A stretch of DNA of 64,000 nt. It comes from Mycobacterium sp. HUMS_12744610 (GTDB lineage: Bacteria > Actinomycetota > Actinomycetes > Mycobacteriales > Mycobacteriaceae). Below are positions 1-10,025 of the stretch, piece by piece. How positions within the stretch are numbered: the stretch's first letter is position 1; every line of letters begins with the position of its first letter. The notes beneath the pieces were generated by a model. The model saw only the letters and a program-made list of their open reading frames with translations. It had not been told where the DNA came from and made no database searches. The stretch lies in contig NZ_JBGEDP010000001.1 in the NCBI RefSeq assembly GCF_041206865.1, forward strand, positions 4,836,001-4,900,000, read 5' to 3'. The position numbers and the translations under genes are program-made.

Positions 1-341
1 GTTCCAGTTTGCTGGTGGCCTCGTGCAGGCGCACCGCCGTCGACACCACCTCGTCGTGCCGGGGCTCGGGTGTGCCGGCGACGAACGTGTCCGCCCGCCA
101 GCCCGAGACCACGTACCGTCCGTCGGTCGAACGCACCGGCCGGGCCAGCCGCACGCCGTCGACGAACAGCGTCTCGCGCACCCGCGCCGACCATGCGGCG
201 CGGGCATGGTCGACAACGATCGACAACACGACCTCGCCGCACCGCCAGCCGCCTTCCCAGCCGGCCCCCAGGGCCGCGGGCTTCACACCGGTCAAACCGA
301 AAGCCGACAGCACATGGTCGGGCGGTGGTTCGACGCTCACA
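1..341 (-). CDS. TIGR02569 family protein, N-terminal part (Rv3205c-like)
   Basis: The first 113 residues are visible; the C-terminus lies outside the window. It starts at a GTG (VSVEPPPDHVL) and reads on without a stop, with the segment GAGWEGGWRCGEVVLS near residue 26. I recognise this as the conserved mycobacterial TIGR02569 family, which always sits immediately downstream of moeZ, as here (36 bases apart, same strand). The function is unknown; an aminoglycoside-phosphotransferase-like fold has been suggested for related proteins, but nothing visible here proves that. Confidence 0.8.
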
Positions 342-377
342 CCGGTCAGCCTAATGGAGCAGTTTGCGGCTACCGGG

Positions 378-1544
378 TCAGTACAACACCATGTCGGGCT
401 GCATCTGCTGCGCCCACGCCACGATCCCACCCTGCAGGTGCACCGCATCGGCGAATCCCGCCCGCTTCAGCGCGGCCAGCGCCTGCGCCGAGCGCACCCC
501 CGTCTTGCAGTACAGCACCGGCCTGCGGTCCGGGGGCAGCATCGCCAGGCCCGCACCGGAGTCGATCGCGGACTGCGGGATCAGCCGGGCCCCGTCGATG
601 TGCACGATCTCCCACTCCGCGGGCTCGCGCACGTCGATAAGGGCGAGGGCGGCGCCCGAGTCCAGCAGCTCGCGCAGTTCCCGGGGGGTGATCGAGGAAC
701 CGGCGGCCTCCTCGGGTTCCACCCCGCAGAACTGCCCGTAGTCGACCAGTTCGGTGATCTTGGGAACCGACGGGTCCTTGCGGACCGCGATCGTGCGGTA
801 GGTCATCTCCAGCGCGTCGTAGATCATCAGCCGGCCGAGCAGCGGTTCGCCGATCCCGGTGATCAGCTTGATCGCCTCGGTCCCCATCACCGAGGCGACG
901 GAGGAGCACAGGATGCCCAGCACGCCGCCCTCGGCGCACGACGGCGCCAGCCCGGGTGGCGGCGGCTCGGGGTACAGGTCGCGATAGTTCAGGCCGCGCC
1001 CGCCCGGGGCGTCGTCCCAGAACACCGAGACCTGGCCCTGGAACCGGTAGATCGATCCCCACACGTAAGGCTTGCCGGCCAGCACCGCCGCGTCGTTGAC
1101 CAGGTAGCGGGTGGCGAAGTTGTCGGTGCCGTCGACGATCAGGTCGTACTGCGCGAACAGTTCGACGGCGTTGTCGGCCTCGAGCCGGAACTCGTGCAGC
1201 CGAACCTGCACCAGGGGGTTGATCGCGGCGATGGAGTCGCGCGCCGAGCGCGCCTTGGGCCGTCCGACGTCGGCGACCCCGTGGATGATCTGACGCTGCA
1301 GGTTGGACTCGTCGACGACGTCGAAGTCGACGATGCCGATCGTGCCGACACCCGCCGCGGCCAGGTACAGCAACGTCGGCGACCCGAGGCCGCCGGCGCC
1401 GACCACCAGGACGCGCGCGTTCTTGAGCCGTTTCTGGCCGTCCACGCCGAAGTCGGGAATGACCAGGTGGCGGCTGTAGCGGGCCACCTCCTCGCGGCTC
1501 AGCTCAGCCGCCGGCTCCACGAGCGGCGGCAACGACGTCGACAT
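378..1544 (-). CDS. moeZ: MoeZ, adenylyltransferase/sulfurtransferase
   Basis: A 388-residue two-domain protein. Residues about 15-265 are a ThiF/MoeB-type E1-like domain with the ATP-binding glycine loop VVGAGGLGSP and the acidic turn DGTDNFATRY. Residues about 285-388 are a rhodanese domain with the persulfide-bearing cysteine in LYCKTGVRS. The family adenylates the C-terminal glycine of small sulfur carriers (CysO for cysteine, MoaD-like proteins for molybdopterin) and then converts it to a thiocarboxylate. The length matches the M. tuberculosis homologue closely. The fused rhodanese domain separates it from plain MoeB. Confidence 0.93.
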   Translation of the reverse strand: MSTSLPPLVEPAAELSREEVARYSRHLVIPDFGVDGQKRLKNARVLVVGAGGLGSPTLLYLAAAGVGTIGIVDFDVVDESNLQRQIIHGVADVGRPKARSARDSIAAINPLVQVRLHEFRLEADNAVELFAQYDLIVDGTDNFATRYLVNDAAVLAGKPYVWGSIYRFQGQVSVFWDDAPGGRGLNYRDLYPEPPPPGLAPSCAEGGVLGILCSSVASVMGTEAIKLITGIGEPLLGRLMIYDALEMTYRTIAVRKDPSVPKITELVDYGQFCGVEPEEAAGSSITPRELRELLDSGAALALIDVREPAEWEIVHIDGARLIPQSAIDSGAGLAMLPPDRRPVLYCKTGVRSAQALAALKRAGFADAVHLQGGIVAWAQQMQPDMVLY

Positions 1545-1618
1545 CGGTCATCTCCTCCGACGGGGTCCCCCCGGACGGGTCCCGATGACCCGAGGCTACT
1601 CAGCGGGTCGGCGAGGAC

Positions 1619-2653
1619 CTAAGCGATGGGGAACGGCCAGGGGTTGAACTTGCAGGTCTTGCCGTCCGCCTTGACGAAATCGGGGTCGAACTGGGCGGCG
1701 TCGTCGTCCGAGGTGGAAAACGTCTGCTGCATCATGACCGGAGCCAGACCTCCCTGCTGGTCGCACGCCTGGTGACGCTCGTAGCCGATGGCGTGGCCGA
1801 CCTCGTGGTTGATCACGTACTGGCGATACGAACCGATGTCCCCCTCGAACGGAACGGCTCCGCGCACCCAGCGCGCCTCGTTGATGAACACCCTCGACTG
1901 CCGGTCCGGCCCGAACGCCGGGTTGTAGCACGACGTCTCCAGCGGGAACTCGTAACCACATCCCTCGCGCACCGTCACCGGCGACACCAGCGAGATCCGG
2001 AAGTCGGGGTTGGCCCCGCTGGTTGCGTCCACCCGGATGAACGCGAACTTGGGATCGTGCGTCCAGCCCTTGGGGTTGGCCAGCGTCTGGTCGACCATCT
2101 GCGCGAACGCGTCGTCGCCACCGAACATCGTGGGGTCCAGGCCGTTTTCCACCTCGACGGTGTACCGGAACACCTTGGCGGTGCCGCGGCCGATCTGCGG
2201 CGTGGTGCCCGGCACGATGCGGTAGGTCTTGTCACCCGCCTGGGTGAACGGGCCGCCGGCCGGCAGCGTGCCGGCCGGCAGGTTGGCATCGAACGCGGCC
2301 AGCCCGCGCGGCGGTGCGTCCAGGATGACGGTGCCCACCGAGCCGATGGCCGGCGATTCCTGGACCGACTGGCTGGCCGCCGGCCTCGGCGCGGCCGTGC
2401 CGGTCACCGTCTGGTAGATCACCACCGCGGTCAGCACCACCAGCACCGGCAGCGCGTAGGCGCGCCAGCCGTATGTGGACACGAACTTTCCCAGCCAGGT
2501 TTGCTTGCGCCAGCGGCGCGAGCGGTCGCGGTCGGTCCGGGGCCGCCCGGCGCCCCGGTCGATCGGGTCGCGCAGGGCCCGTAGCGGCTCACGCCAATCG
2601 TCGCGCAGCACCGGTATCCGGTCGGTGCTGCGTACGGGCCGATCGGACGTCAT
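1619..2653 (-). CDS. DUF3152 membrane-anchored putative metalloprotease
   Basis: A 344-residue protein (Rv3207c-like). I start it at the ATG giving MTSDRPVRSTD; upstream codons in frame are low-complexity read-through. Residues about 1-75 are basic and cytoplasmic, about 80-100 form one membrane segment (ALPVLVVLTAVVIYQTV), and the rest is exported. The extracytoplasmic domain carries HEVGHAIGYERH, a zincin-type HExxH with a third histidine, plus paired cysteines. The family is widespread in actinobacteria. Protease activity is inferred from the motif only. It is divergent from the TetR gene. Confidence 0.85.
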   Translation of the reverse strand: MTSDRPVRSTDRIPVLRDDWREPLRALRDPIDRGAGRPRTDRDRSRRWRKQTWLGKFVSTYGWRAYALPVLVVLTAVVIYQTVTGTAAPRPAASQSVQESPAIGSVGTVILDAPPRGLAAFDANLPAGTLPAGGPFTQAGDKTYRIVPGTTPQIGRGTAKVFRYTVEVENGLDPTMFGGDDAFAQMVDQTLANPKGWTHDPKFAFIRVDATSGANPDFRISLVSPVTVREGCGYEFPLETSCYNPAFGPDRQSRVFINEARWVRGAVPFEGDIGSYRQYVINHEVGHAIGYERHQACDQQGGLAPVMMQQTFSTSDDDAAQFDPDFVKADGKTCKFNPWPFPIA

Positions 2654-2772
2654 TTTCCCAGGATGGCACAGGTGGCACCGGTGGTGCTCCCGGCGCGCCC
2701 GAACGCCCGGCGCGACACCCCTGCTGCCAGCACCTACGACGACGACGGTCCCGGGCACCCCGCAGGTAGTAA

Positions 2773-3793
<1,021 letters not shown>

Positions 3794-3994
3794 CGTGGCC
3801 CCTTCCTCAGGTCGTGCCGTCAGGTCGTGCTGTCGCTGACGTGTCAGCCTGCAGGCTAGTGGACACCCCGGATGAGCACCGCACGCCGGGTGGATAACCA
3901 GGGTGGACAACGCCGAATAACGATTGGCTTGCAACTGGTCATCCGGCAGCGCGCGCCCCCGGACCACTGCCTTCACATCTATAGCATCGGCAAC

Positions 3995-4723
3995 ATGGGT
4001 AACACTCTGCACGACCTTCATGATCTTGACGAAGACGAGGTCCAGGATTACCCCGACGACGAGAGCCACGAGACCCTCGCGGAGAACTACGGCCAGCTGG
4101 TCTGGCCCGGCGACAGCCGCTGGCGTCCGCTCACCGCGGTCCTCGGCGCCGTGGTGGCCCTCGGCGCCATCGCGACCGCGGTGATCATCAACAGCGGCGA
4201 CAGCGCGTCGACCAAGGCGACCGTGGGGGCGCCCGCACCCCGGCCGATGACCTCCCTGCCCGCCCCGCCGCGGGCCAACATGCCGCCGAGCCAGTCGACG
4301 CAGCCCCGGCTGCCGCCGGAGACGTTCACCACCGTGCCGCCCGCCGCCAAACCCCCGTCGGCGGCGCCGGCCCCCACGCCGACGGCGACACCCACCGCGG
4401 CACCGCCCCCGCTGGCGCCCCTCCCGCCGGCCCCGCCGTCCGCCGCGCTGAACCCCCGCACCGTCGTCTACAGCGTGACCGGCACCAAGGGGCTGCTGGA
4501 CCTGGTCAACATCATCTACACCGACGCCCGCGGCTTCCCGCAGACCGAGTTCAACGTGGCCCTGCCGTGGTCGAAGATGATCGTGCTCAATCCGGGAGTG
4601 CAGACGGAGTCGGTGATCGCGACCAGCCTCTCCGGTCGGCTCAACTGCTCGATCGTCAACGCCGAGGGCCAACCGGTGGTGACGTCGACCACCACCTCGA
4701 TCATGGCGACGTGCACCCGCTGA
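3995..4723 (+). CDS. Proline-rich membrane protein with MmpS-like C-terminal domain (Rv3209-like)
   Basis: A 242-residue protein starting at ATG (MGNTLHDLHDL). An acidic N-terminus of about 45 residues is followed by one membrane segment (AVLGAVVALGAIATAVII). Next comes a long Pro/Ala/Thr linker (residues about 75-155) and a folded domain beginning TVVYSVTGTKG and ending STTTSIMATCTR. The final domain resembles the extracytoplasmic part of MmpS proteins, which partner MmpL lipid transporters, but no mmpL gene is nearby. The role is therefore open. Confidence 0.8.
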   Translation: MGNTLHDLHDLDEDEVQDYPDDESHETLAENYGQLVWPGDSRWRPLTAVLGAVVALGAIATAVIINSGDSASTKATVGAPAPRPMTSLPAPPRANMPPSQSTQPRLPPETFTTVPPAAKPPSAAPAPTPTATPTAAPPPLAPLPPAPPSAALNPRTVVYSVTGTKGLLDLVNIIYTDARGFPQTEFNVALPWSKMIVLNPGVQTESVIATSLSGRLNCSIVNAEGQPVVTSTTTSIMATCTR

Positions 4724-4732
4724 GCGGGACGC

Positions 4733-5437
4733 TCAGCCCAGCCCGAGCTCGTGCATGCGCCGGTCGTGGGTCTGCTGCAGGCGATCGAAGAACGCGTTGA
4801 GCTGACCCAGCCCGCCGGCCCCTGACAACACCAGGTCGACCAGCTCGTCGTGGTCGGCCAGCACGTACTGCGTCTGGGTGATCGCCTCGCCGAACAGCCG
4901 GCGCGCCCACAGCGCCAACCGGCTGCGCTGCTTGCTGCTCGCGGTCACCGCGGTGCGCACCTCGGCCACGACGAACTGCGAGTGCCCGGTCTCCGCCAGG
5001 GCCGCCCGCACGACGTCGGCCACCTCGTCGGGCAGTCCGTCGGCGATCTCGAGGTACAGGTCGGCGGCCAGCGCGTCGCCGATATAGGTCTTGACCAACG
5101 CCTCCAGCCAGGTGCTGGGCATGGTGAGCCGGTGGTAGTTCTCCAGCACGGAGACGTACTTGGCCATCGCCGCCACGACGTCGACACCCCGGCGTTCCAG
5201 GGCGTCGCGCAGCAGTTCGTAGTGGCCCATCTCGGCGGCGGCCATGCTGGCCATCGAGATGCGTCCCCGCAGGTCGGGAGCCATCCGCGCCTCATCGGTC
5301 AGCCGGTAGAACGCGGCGACCTCACCGTAGGCGAGCACTGCGAACAGTTCGTCGACGCCGGGGTGATCCGCCGGAACCCGCGGCGTCGGCGAATCGTCCA
5401 CCTGGTCGGCCGACGAGGCTGGGGAGGCCGAAGTCAT
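4733..5437 (-). CDS. Ferritin-like fold protein (Rv3210c-like)
   Basis: A 234-residue all-helical protein. Glutamate/histidine pairs typical of ferritin-like di-iron proteins are visible (YGEVAAFYRL, AAAEMGHYELL, ALAETGHSQFV), resembling the MiaE-like tRNA hydroxylase branch. Enzymatic activity is not established for the actinobacterial group. It is convergent with the MmpS-like gene (9 bases between stops) and divergent from rhlE, with 267 bases between the starts that contain no other gene. Confidence 0.8.
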   Translation of the reverse strand: MTSASPASSADQVDDSPTPRVPADHPGVDELFAVLAYGEVAAFYRLTDEARMAPDLRGRISMASMAAAEMGHYELLRDALERRGVDVVAAMAKYVSVLENYHRLTMPSTWLEALVKTYIGDALAADLYLEIADGLPDEVADVVRAALAETGHSQFVVAEVRTAVTASSKQRSRLALWARRLFGEAITQTQYVLADHDELVDLVLSGAGGLGQLNAFFDRLQQTHDRRMHELGLG

Positions 5438-5704
5438 GGCAACACTGTAGTCGGCGGGCTCGGGCGAAAACGGACGCCGGCTGTCGAGCGGCTACCATGG
5501 ACCTCGATAGCGGCCGTCTTCGTCCGTTACGCAGAACGCCGCTATCGGCGAAATGTGCGCGCACAGCTGGCCCGCCCGGCGCAACCGGGTGAGGCCCGGC
5601 GCCTCGGCGACGTATTCGGAGTCGGAACTCGTGCGTGCGTGACCGCGACAGAGAAACACCGACACAACACCGAACAACGTCACCGAAAGGCCCGACCTCC
5701 GCGT

Positions 5705-7240
5705 ATGACCGCACCGACAACCACAACCGAACTGCCCCCGAAAACAACATTCGCCGAACTCGGCGTCCGCGACGAGATCGTCCGCGCGCTGGCCGAGGAA
5801 GGCATCGAACATCCCTTCGCCATCCAGGAGCTGACCCTGCCGCTGGCGATGGCCGGTGACGACGTGATCGGCCAGGCCCGCACCGGCATGGGCAAGACCT
5901 TCGGCTTCGGCGTGCCGCTGCTGCACCGCATCACGACCCGCGCCGCCGAGGCCCCGCTCACCGGGGTGCCGCGCGCCCTGATCGTGGTGCCCACCCGGGA
6001 GCTGTGCATGCAGGTCACCGAGGACCTGGCCACGGCCGCCAAGTACCTGAGCGCCGACGACGGGCGCCGCCTGTCGGTGGTGTCCATCTACGGCGGGCGG
6101 CCCTACGAGCCGCAGATCGAGGCGCTGCGGGCCGGCGCCGACGTCGTGGTGGGAACCCCGGGCCGGCTGCTCGACCTGGCCCAGCAGGGCCACCTGCAGC
6201 TCGGCGGGCTGTCCAGTCTGGTGCTCGACGAGGCCGACGAGATGCTGGACCTGGGCTTCCTGCCCGACATCGAGCGCATCCTGCGGCAGATCCCCGCGAA
6301 CCGGCAGTCGATGCTGTTCTCGGCGACCATGCCGGGCCCGATCATCACGCTGGCCCGCACCTTCATGAACCAGCCCACCCACATCCGCGCGGAAGCGCCG
6401 CATTCGGCCGCCACGCACGACACCACCGAACAGTTCGTCTACCGGGCCCACGCCCTGGACAAGGTGGAACTGGTCAGCCGGGTGCTGCAGGCCGAGGGCC
6501 GCGGCGCGACGATGATCTTCACCCGCACCAAGCGCACCGCGCAGAAGGTCGCCGACGAGCTGGCCGAGCGGGGCTTCAAGGTCGGCGCCGTGCACGGTGA
6601 CCTGGGCCAGATCGCCCGGGAGAAGGCGCTCAAGGCGTTCCGCACCGGCGACATCGACGTGCTCGTCGCGACCGACGTGGCCGCCCGCGGCATCGACATC
6701 GACGACGTCACCCACGTCATCAACTACCAGATCCCCGAGGACGAGCAGGCCTACGTGCACCGGATCGGCCGCACCGGCCGCGCCGGCAAGACCGGCGTCG
6801 CGGTCACCCTGGTGGACTGGGACGAGCTGCCCCGCTGGACGATGATCGACAAGGCGCTGGGCCTGGACTCCCCCGACCCGGCCGAGACCTACTCCAACTC
6901 GCCGCACCTCTACGAAGAGCTGGGCATTCCCACCGAGGCGCGCGGCAAGGTCGGGACGCCGCGCAAATCGCCGGTCAAGCGCCGCGAGGCCGCCACCGAT
7001 TCGGAATCCGCGGAACGCAAGCCCGCGCGCACCCGCTCCGGCGCACGTCGGCGGCGCACCCGCGGCGGCCAGCCCGCCACCGGGCACCCCGCGGGCAAGT
7101 CGGCTCCGGCCCCCGACAGCGACGGCGGCACCGACGGACCGTCCGGGTCGCCCGAGGCCAACGGCGCGCCGAAGCGGCGCCGCCGCCGGCGCCGCAAGCT
7201 CGCCGACGGCAACGCCGTTTCCGCCACCACCTCGGACTAG
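5705..7240 (+). CDS. rhlE: DEAD-box ATP-dependent RNA helicase
   Basis: A 511-residue helicase. I start it at MTAPTTTTELPP; further upstream the frame stays open but is not helicase-like. All core motifs are present: Q motif FAIQELTLPLA, motif I ARTGMGKT, motif II DEADEMLDLGF, motif III SATMPGP, and motif VI HRIGRTGRAG. The last about 110 residues are lysine/arginine-rich and low complexity, as in other mycobacterial RhlE proteins. It probably acts in RNA unwinding, degradation or ribosome assembly. The leader is long (about 265 bases), a common setting for autoregulated helicases. Confidence 0.92.
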   Translation: MTAPTTTTELPPKTTFAELGVRDEIVRALAEEGIEHPFAIQELTLPLAMAGDDVIGQARTGMGKTFGFGVPLLHRITTRAAEAPLTGVPRALIVVPTRELCMQVTEDLATAAKYLSADDGRRLSVVSIYGGRPYEPQIEALRAGADVVVGTPGRLLDLAQQGHLQLGGLSSLVLDEADEMLDLGFLPDIERILRQIPANRQSMLFSATMPGPIITLARTFMNQPTHIRAEAPHSAATHDTTEQFVYRAHALDKVELVSRVLQAEGRGATMIFTRTKRTAQKVADELAERGFKVGAVHGDLGQIAREKALKAFRTGDIDVLVATDVAARGIDIDDVTHVINYQIPEDEQAYVHRIGRTGRAGKTGVAVTLVDWDELPRWTMIDKALGLDSPDPAETYSNSPHLYEELGIPTEARGKVGTPRKSPVKRREAATDSESAERKPARTRSGARRRRTRGGQPATGHPAGKSAPAPDSDGGTDGPSGSPEANGAPKRRRRRRRKLADGNAVSATTSD

Positions 7241-7256
7241 AGGCCCGCGCCGCGGC

Positions 7257-8471
7257 ATGGTCAGACCGGAGCGCCGTACCAGGGGCGACATGCTGGCCGC
7301 CGCGGCGATCGCGGTCGTCGTCGCCGTCGCCGCGTCCCTGATCTGGTGGACCAGCGACGCCCGCGCCACCATCAGCAGGCCCGCCGCCGGCCCGGCCCCC
7401 AACCCGAAGCCGGCCCGCGACGTCCCGGCCGCGCTGAACCAGCTCTGGACGGCCGCCAGCCCCCAAACCGTGACGCCGGTGGTGGTCGGCGGCACGGTCG
7501 TCACCGGCGCCGGGCGCCGTGTCGAGGGGCGCGACCCCGGCACCGGTCAGACACGCTGGAGCTATTCCCGCGACGTCGACCTGTGCGGGGTGTCCTGGAT
7601 CTACCGCTACGCCGTCGCGGTGTACCGGGACGACCGCGGCTGCGGGCAGGTCAGCACCGTGGACGGGTCGACCGGTCGGCGCGGACCCGCCCGCAGCGGT
7701 TACGCCGACCCGCACGTGCGGTTGTCCTCCGACGGCACGACCATGTTGTCGGCCGGCGACACCCATCTCGAGCTCTGGCGCTCGGACATGGTCCGGGTGC
7801 TGGCCTACGGCGAGACGGACGCCCGGGTGAAGCCGTCGGCACGCGGACTGCACTCCGGGTGCCGGCTGATCTCGGCGGCGGCCAGCTCGGCCGCGGTGTC
7901 GGTGCTCGAGAGCTGCACGGACCGGCCCGACCTGCGGCTCGTCCTGCTGCGGCCGGGCAAGGACGACGACGAGCCCCGCCAGCAGGTCGTGTCCGAACCG
8001 GGCATCCGCCCCGATTCGGGGGCGCGCGTGGTGGCCGTGTGGGAGAACAACACCGCGGTGTACCTGCCGTCACCGCAGCCCAGGCTGGACGTCGTCGACG
8101 AGACGGGCGCCACGGTGTCGAGCACCCTGCTGCCCAAGCCGCCGTCGCGTTCGGCGGTCGCAGCCCAGGCCGGCAACCTGGTGACCTGGTGGACCGGCGA
8201 CGCCCTGATGGTGTTCGAGGCCAGCACCCTGACGCTGCGCTACACGATTGCCGCGGGCGAGACGACCGCGCCGCTGGGGCCCGCGGCGATGATGGCGGGC
8301 AAGCTGCTGGTGCCGGTCAGCAACGCGATCGGGGTCTACGACCCGGTCAGCGGCGCCAACGAGCGTTACATCCCGGTGCAGCGGTCGCCGGGCAGCGGCG
8401 CGGTGGTGCCGGCGGTGTCGGGATCGCGGGTGTTCGAGCAGCGCGGCGACACCGTGGTGGCCCTGGGCTGA
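7257..8471 (+). CDS. Membrane-anchored PQQ-like beta-propeller protein (Rv3212-like)
   Basis: A 404-residue protein with a single N-terminal membrane anchor (residues about 12-35, MLAAAAIAVVVAVAASLIWW). After it come an Ala/Pro linker and repeated short beta-strand units such as GRDPGTGQTRWSY and VYDPVSGANERY, typical of PQQ-like or YncE-like propellers. Two pairs of cysteines lie in the exported part. It starts 17 bases after rhlE, so cotranscription is likely. The function is unknown. Confidence 0.78.
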   Translation: MVRPERRTRGDMLAAAAIAVVVAVAASLIWWTSDARATISRPAAGPAPNPKPARDVPAALNQLWTAASPQTVTPVVVGGTVVTGAGRRVEGRDPGTGQTRWSYSRDVDLCGVSWIYRYAVAVYRDDRGCGQVSTVDGSTGRRGPARSGYADPHVRLSSDGTTMLSAGDTHLELWRSDMVRVLAYGETDARVKPSARGLHSGCRLISAAASSAAVSVLESCTDRPDLRLVLLRPGKDDDEPRQQVVSEPGIRPDSGARVVAVWENNTAVYLPSPQPRLDVVDETGATVSSTLLPKPPSRSAVAAQAGNLVTWWTGDALMVFEASTLTLRYTIAAGETTAPLGPAAMMAGKLLVPVSNAIGVYDPVSGANERYIPVQRSPGSGAVVPAVSGSRVFEQRGDTVVALG

Positions 8472-8484
8472 CCGTCCGCCGGGG

Positions 8485-9291
8485 CTAGACCTCGACCGTG
8501 AACGTCGGCAGCGCCTTGCCGCTCTTCCAGTGCGTGAGCAGCGACTTCGCCAACTCGGCGTAGGCCGCGGCACCCTTGTTCCGGCGCCCGGCCATCACCG
8601 ACGAACCCGAGGCGCTGGCCTCGGCGAAACGCACCGTGCGCGGGATCGGCGGGGCCAGCACCGGCAGGTCGTAGCGGTCGGCGACGTCGAGCAGCACGTC
8701 ACGGGTGTGGGTGGTGCGGGCGTCGTACAGGGTCGGCAACGCGCCCAGCAGGCGCAGGTCCGGGTTGGTGATCTGCTGGACGTCGGCCACAGTGCGCAAG
8801 AACTGCCCGACGCCGCGGTGCGCGAGCGTCTCGCACTGCAGCGGCACGATGACCTCGTCGGCCGCCGTGAGCCCGTTGAGCGTCAACACGCCCAGCGACG
8901 GCGGGCAGTCCAGGATGACTACGTCGAACTCGTCGGAGAGCTTCGCCAGGGCCCGTTTGAGGGCGTATTCGCGTCCGGCGCGCATCAGCAGCATCGCCTC
9001 GGCGCCCGCCAGGTCGATGTTTGCCGGCAGCAGCGTCATCCCCTCGATCGTGGCCACCAGCGCGGCGCCCGGCTCGACCTCGCCGAGCAGCACCTCGTGC
9101 ACCGACACCGGCAGCTTGTCGGGATCCTGGCCCAGCGAGAAGGTCAGACAGCCCTGCGGATCCAGGTCCACCAGCAGGACCCGCTGCCCCGCATCCGCCA
9201 TCGCCGCGCCCAGCGAGGCGACCGTAGTCGTCTTGGCGACACCGCCCTTCTGGTTGGCCACCGCCAATACCCGGGTCTTAGCCACAGGCAC
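8485..9291 (-). CDS. ParA/Soj-family ATPase (orphan, Rv3213c-like)
   Basis: A 268-residue protein with the deviant Walker A KGGVAKTTT near residue 15, switch I DLDPQGCLTFSLG and Walker B VVILDCPPS. No ParB gene or parS site is nearby, so this is an orphan ParA homologue and not the chromosome-partitioning ParA. A GTG two codons downstream (VAKTRVLAV) is an alternative start. It is divergent from the phosphatase gene. Confidence 0.88.
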   Translation of the reverse strand: MPVAKTRVLAVANQKGGVAKTTTVASLGAAMADAGQRVLLVDLDPQGCLTFSLGQDPDKLPVSVHEVLLGEVEPGAALVATIEGMTLLPANIDLAGAEAMLLMRAGREYALKRALAKLSDEFDVVILDCPPSLGVLTLNGLTAADEVIVPLQCETLAHRGVGQFLRTVADVQQITNPDLRLLGALPTLYDARTTHTRDVLLDVADRYDLPVLAPPIPRTVRFAEASASGSSVMAGRRNKGAAAYAELAKSLLTHWKSGKALPTFTVEV

Positions 9292-9413
9292 CGCCCCTCC
9301 TCATGGACTTCGCGCTGCATCGTCCCCGCGCAGTCACAGTGCCATCCTGGCACGTCCGCCGGCCCTGCGCTGCGGCCGACGGGCCCCGGTCCGCGTCGGG
9401 CAGAATCGGTCGC

Positions 9414-10025
9414 ATGGGCTTGCACAACCACCGACTGGTCCTTTTGCGCCACGGGGAAACCGCGTGGTCCAAGTCCGGCCAGCACACGGGCCGGACCGAT
9501 CTCGAACTCACCGAGAATGGCCGGGAGCAGGCCGAGCTCGCCGGGCGGGTGGTGGCCCAACTCAAGCTGACCGACCCGGTCGTGCTCAGCAGCCCACGGC
9601 AACGCGCCGTCACCACGGCCAAGTTGGCCGGGCTGTCGATCGACGAGGTGACCCCGCTGCTCGCCGAATGGGACTACGGGGCCTACGAGGGACTGACGAC
9701 CCCGCAGATCCACGAATCGGTACCCGATTGGCTGGTCTGGACGCACGGATGCCCCGACGGGGAGAGCGTGGCGCAGGTCAGCGAACGCGCCGATCGGGCC
9801 ATCGCGTTGGCGTTGGGGCACATGACCTCGCGCGACGTGGTGTTCGTGGGCCACAGCCACTTTTCGCGTTCGGTGATCACCCGCTGGCTCGAACTGCCGC
9901 TCGTCGAGGGCAGCCGCTTCTGGATGGTCGCCGGTTCGATCGCCGTGTGCGGGTTCGAGCATGGCGTGCGGCAGCTCGCCGCGCTCGGGCTGACCGGTCG
10001 CGCGCAGGCGCTCGCACACGGGTGA
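9414..10025 (+). CDS. gpm2: Histidine phosphatase family protein (Gpm2, Rv3214-like)
   Basis: A 203-residue protein that I start at MGLHNHRLVLL. The phosphohistidine signature LLRHGETAWS is near residue 10 and the second catalytic histidine is in VGHSHFSR. The family is the phosphoglycerate-mutase/acid-phosphatase superfamily. The M. tuberculosis homologue is known as a broad acid phosphatase and not a true mutase or EntD. Its stop overlaps the entC start (GTGA), implying coupled translation. Confidence 0.88.
   Translation: MGLHNHRLVLLRHGETAWSKSGQHTGRTDLELTENGREQAELAGRVVAQLKLTDPVVLSSPRQRAVTTAKLAGLSIDEVTPLLAEWDYGAYEGLTTPQIHESVPDWLVWTHGCPDGESVAQVSERADRAIALALGHMTSRDVVFVGHSHFSRSVITRWLELPLVEGSRFWMVAGSIAVCGFEHGVRQLAALGLTGRAQALAHG

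Noticed and set aside
4850..5704. N-terminal extension of RhlE reaching back over the ferritin-like gene
   Set aside because: The frame is open only because of high GC; it is antisense to the ferritin-like gene and has no helicase similarity.
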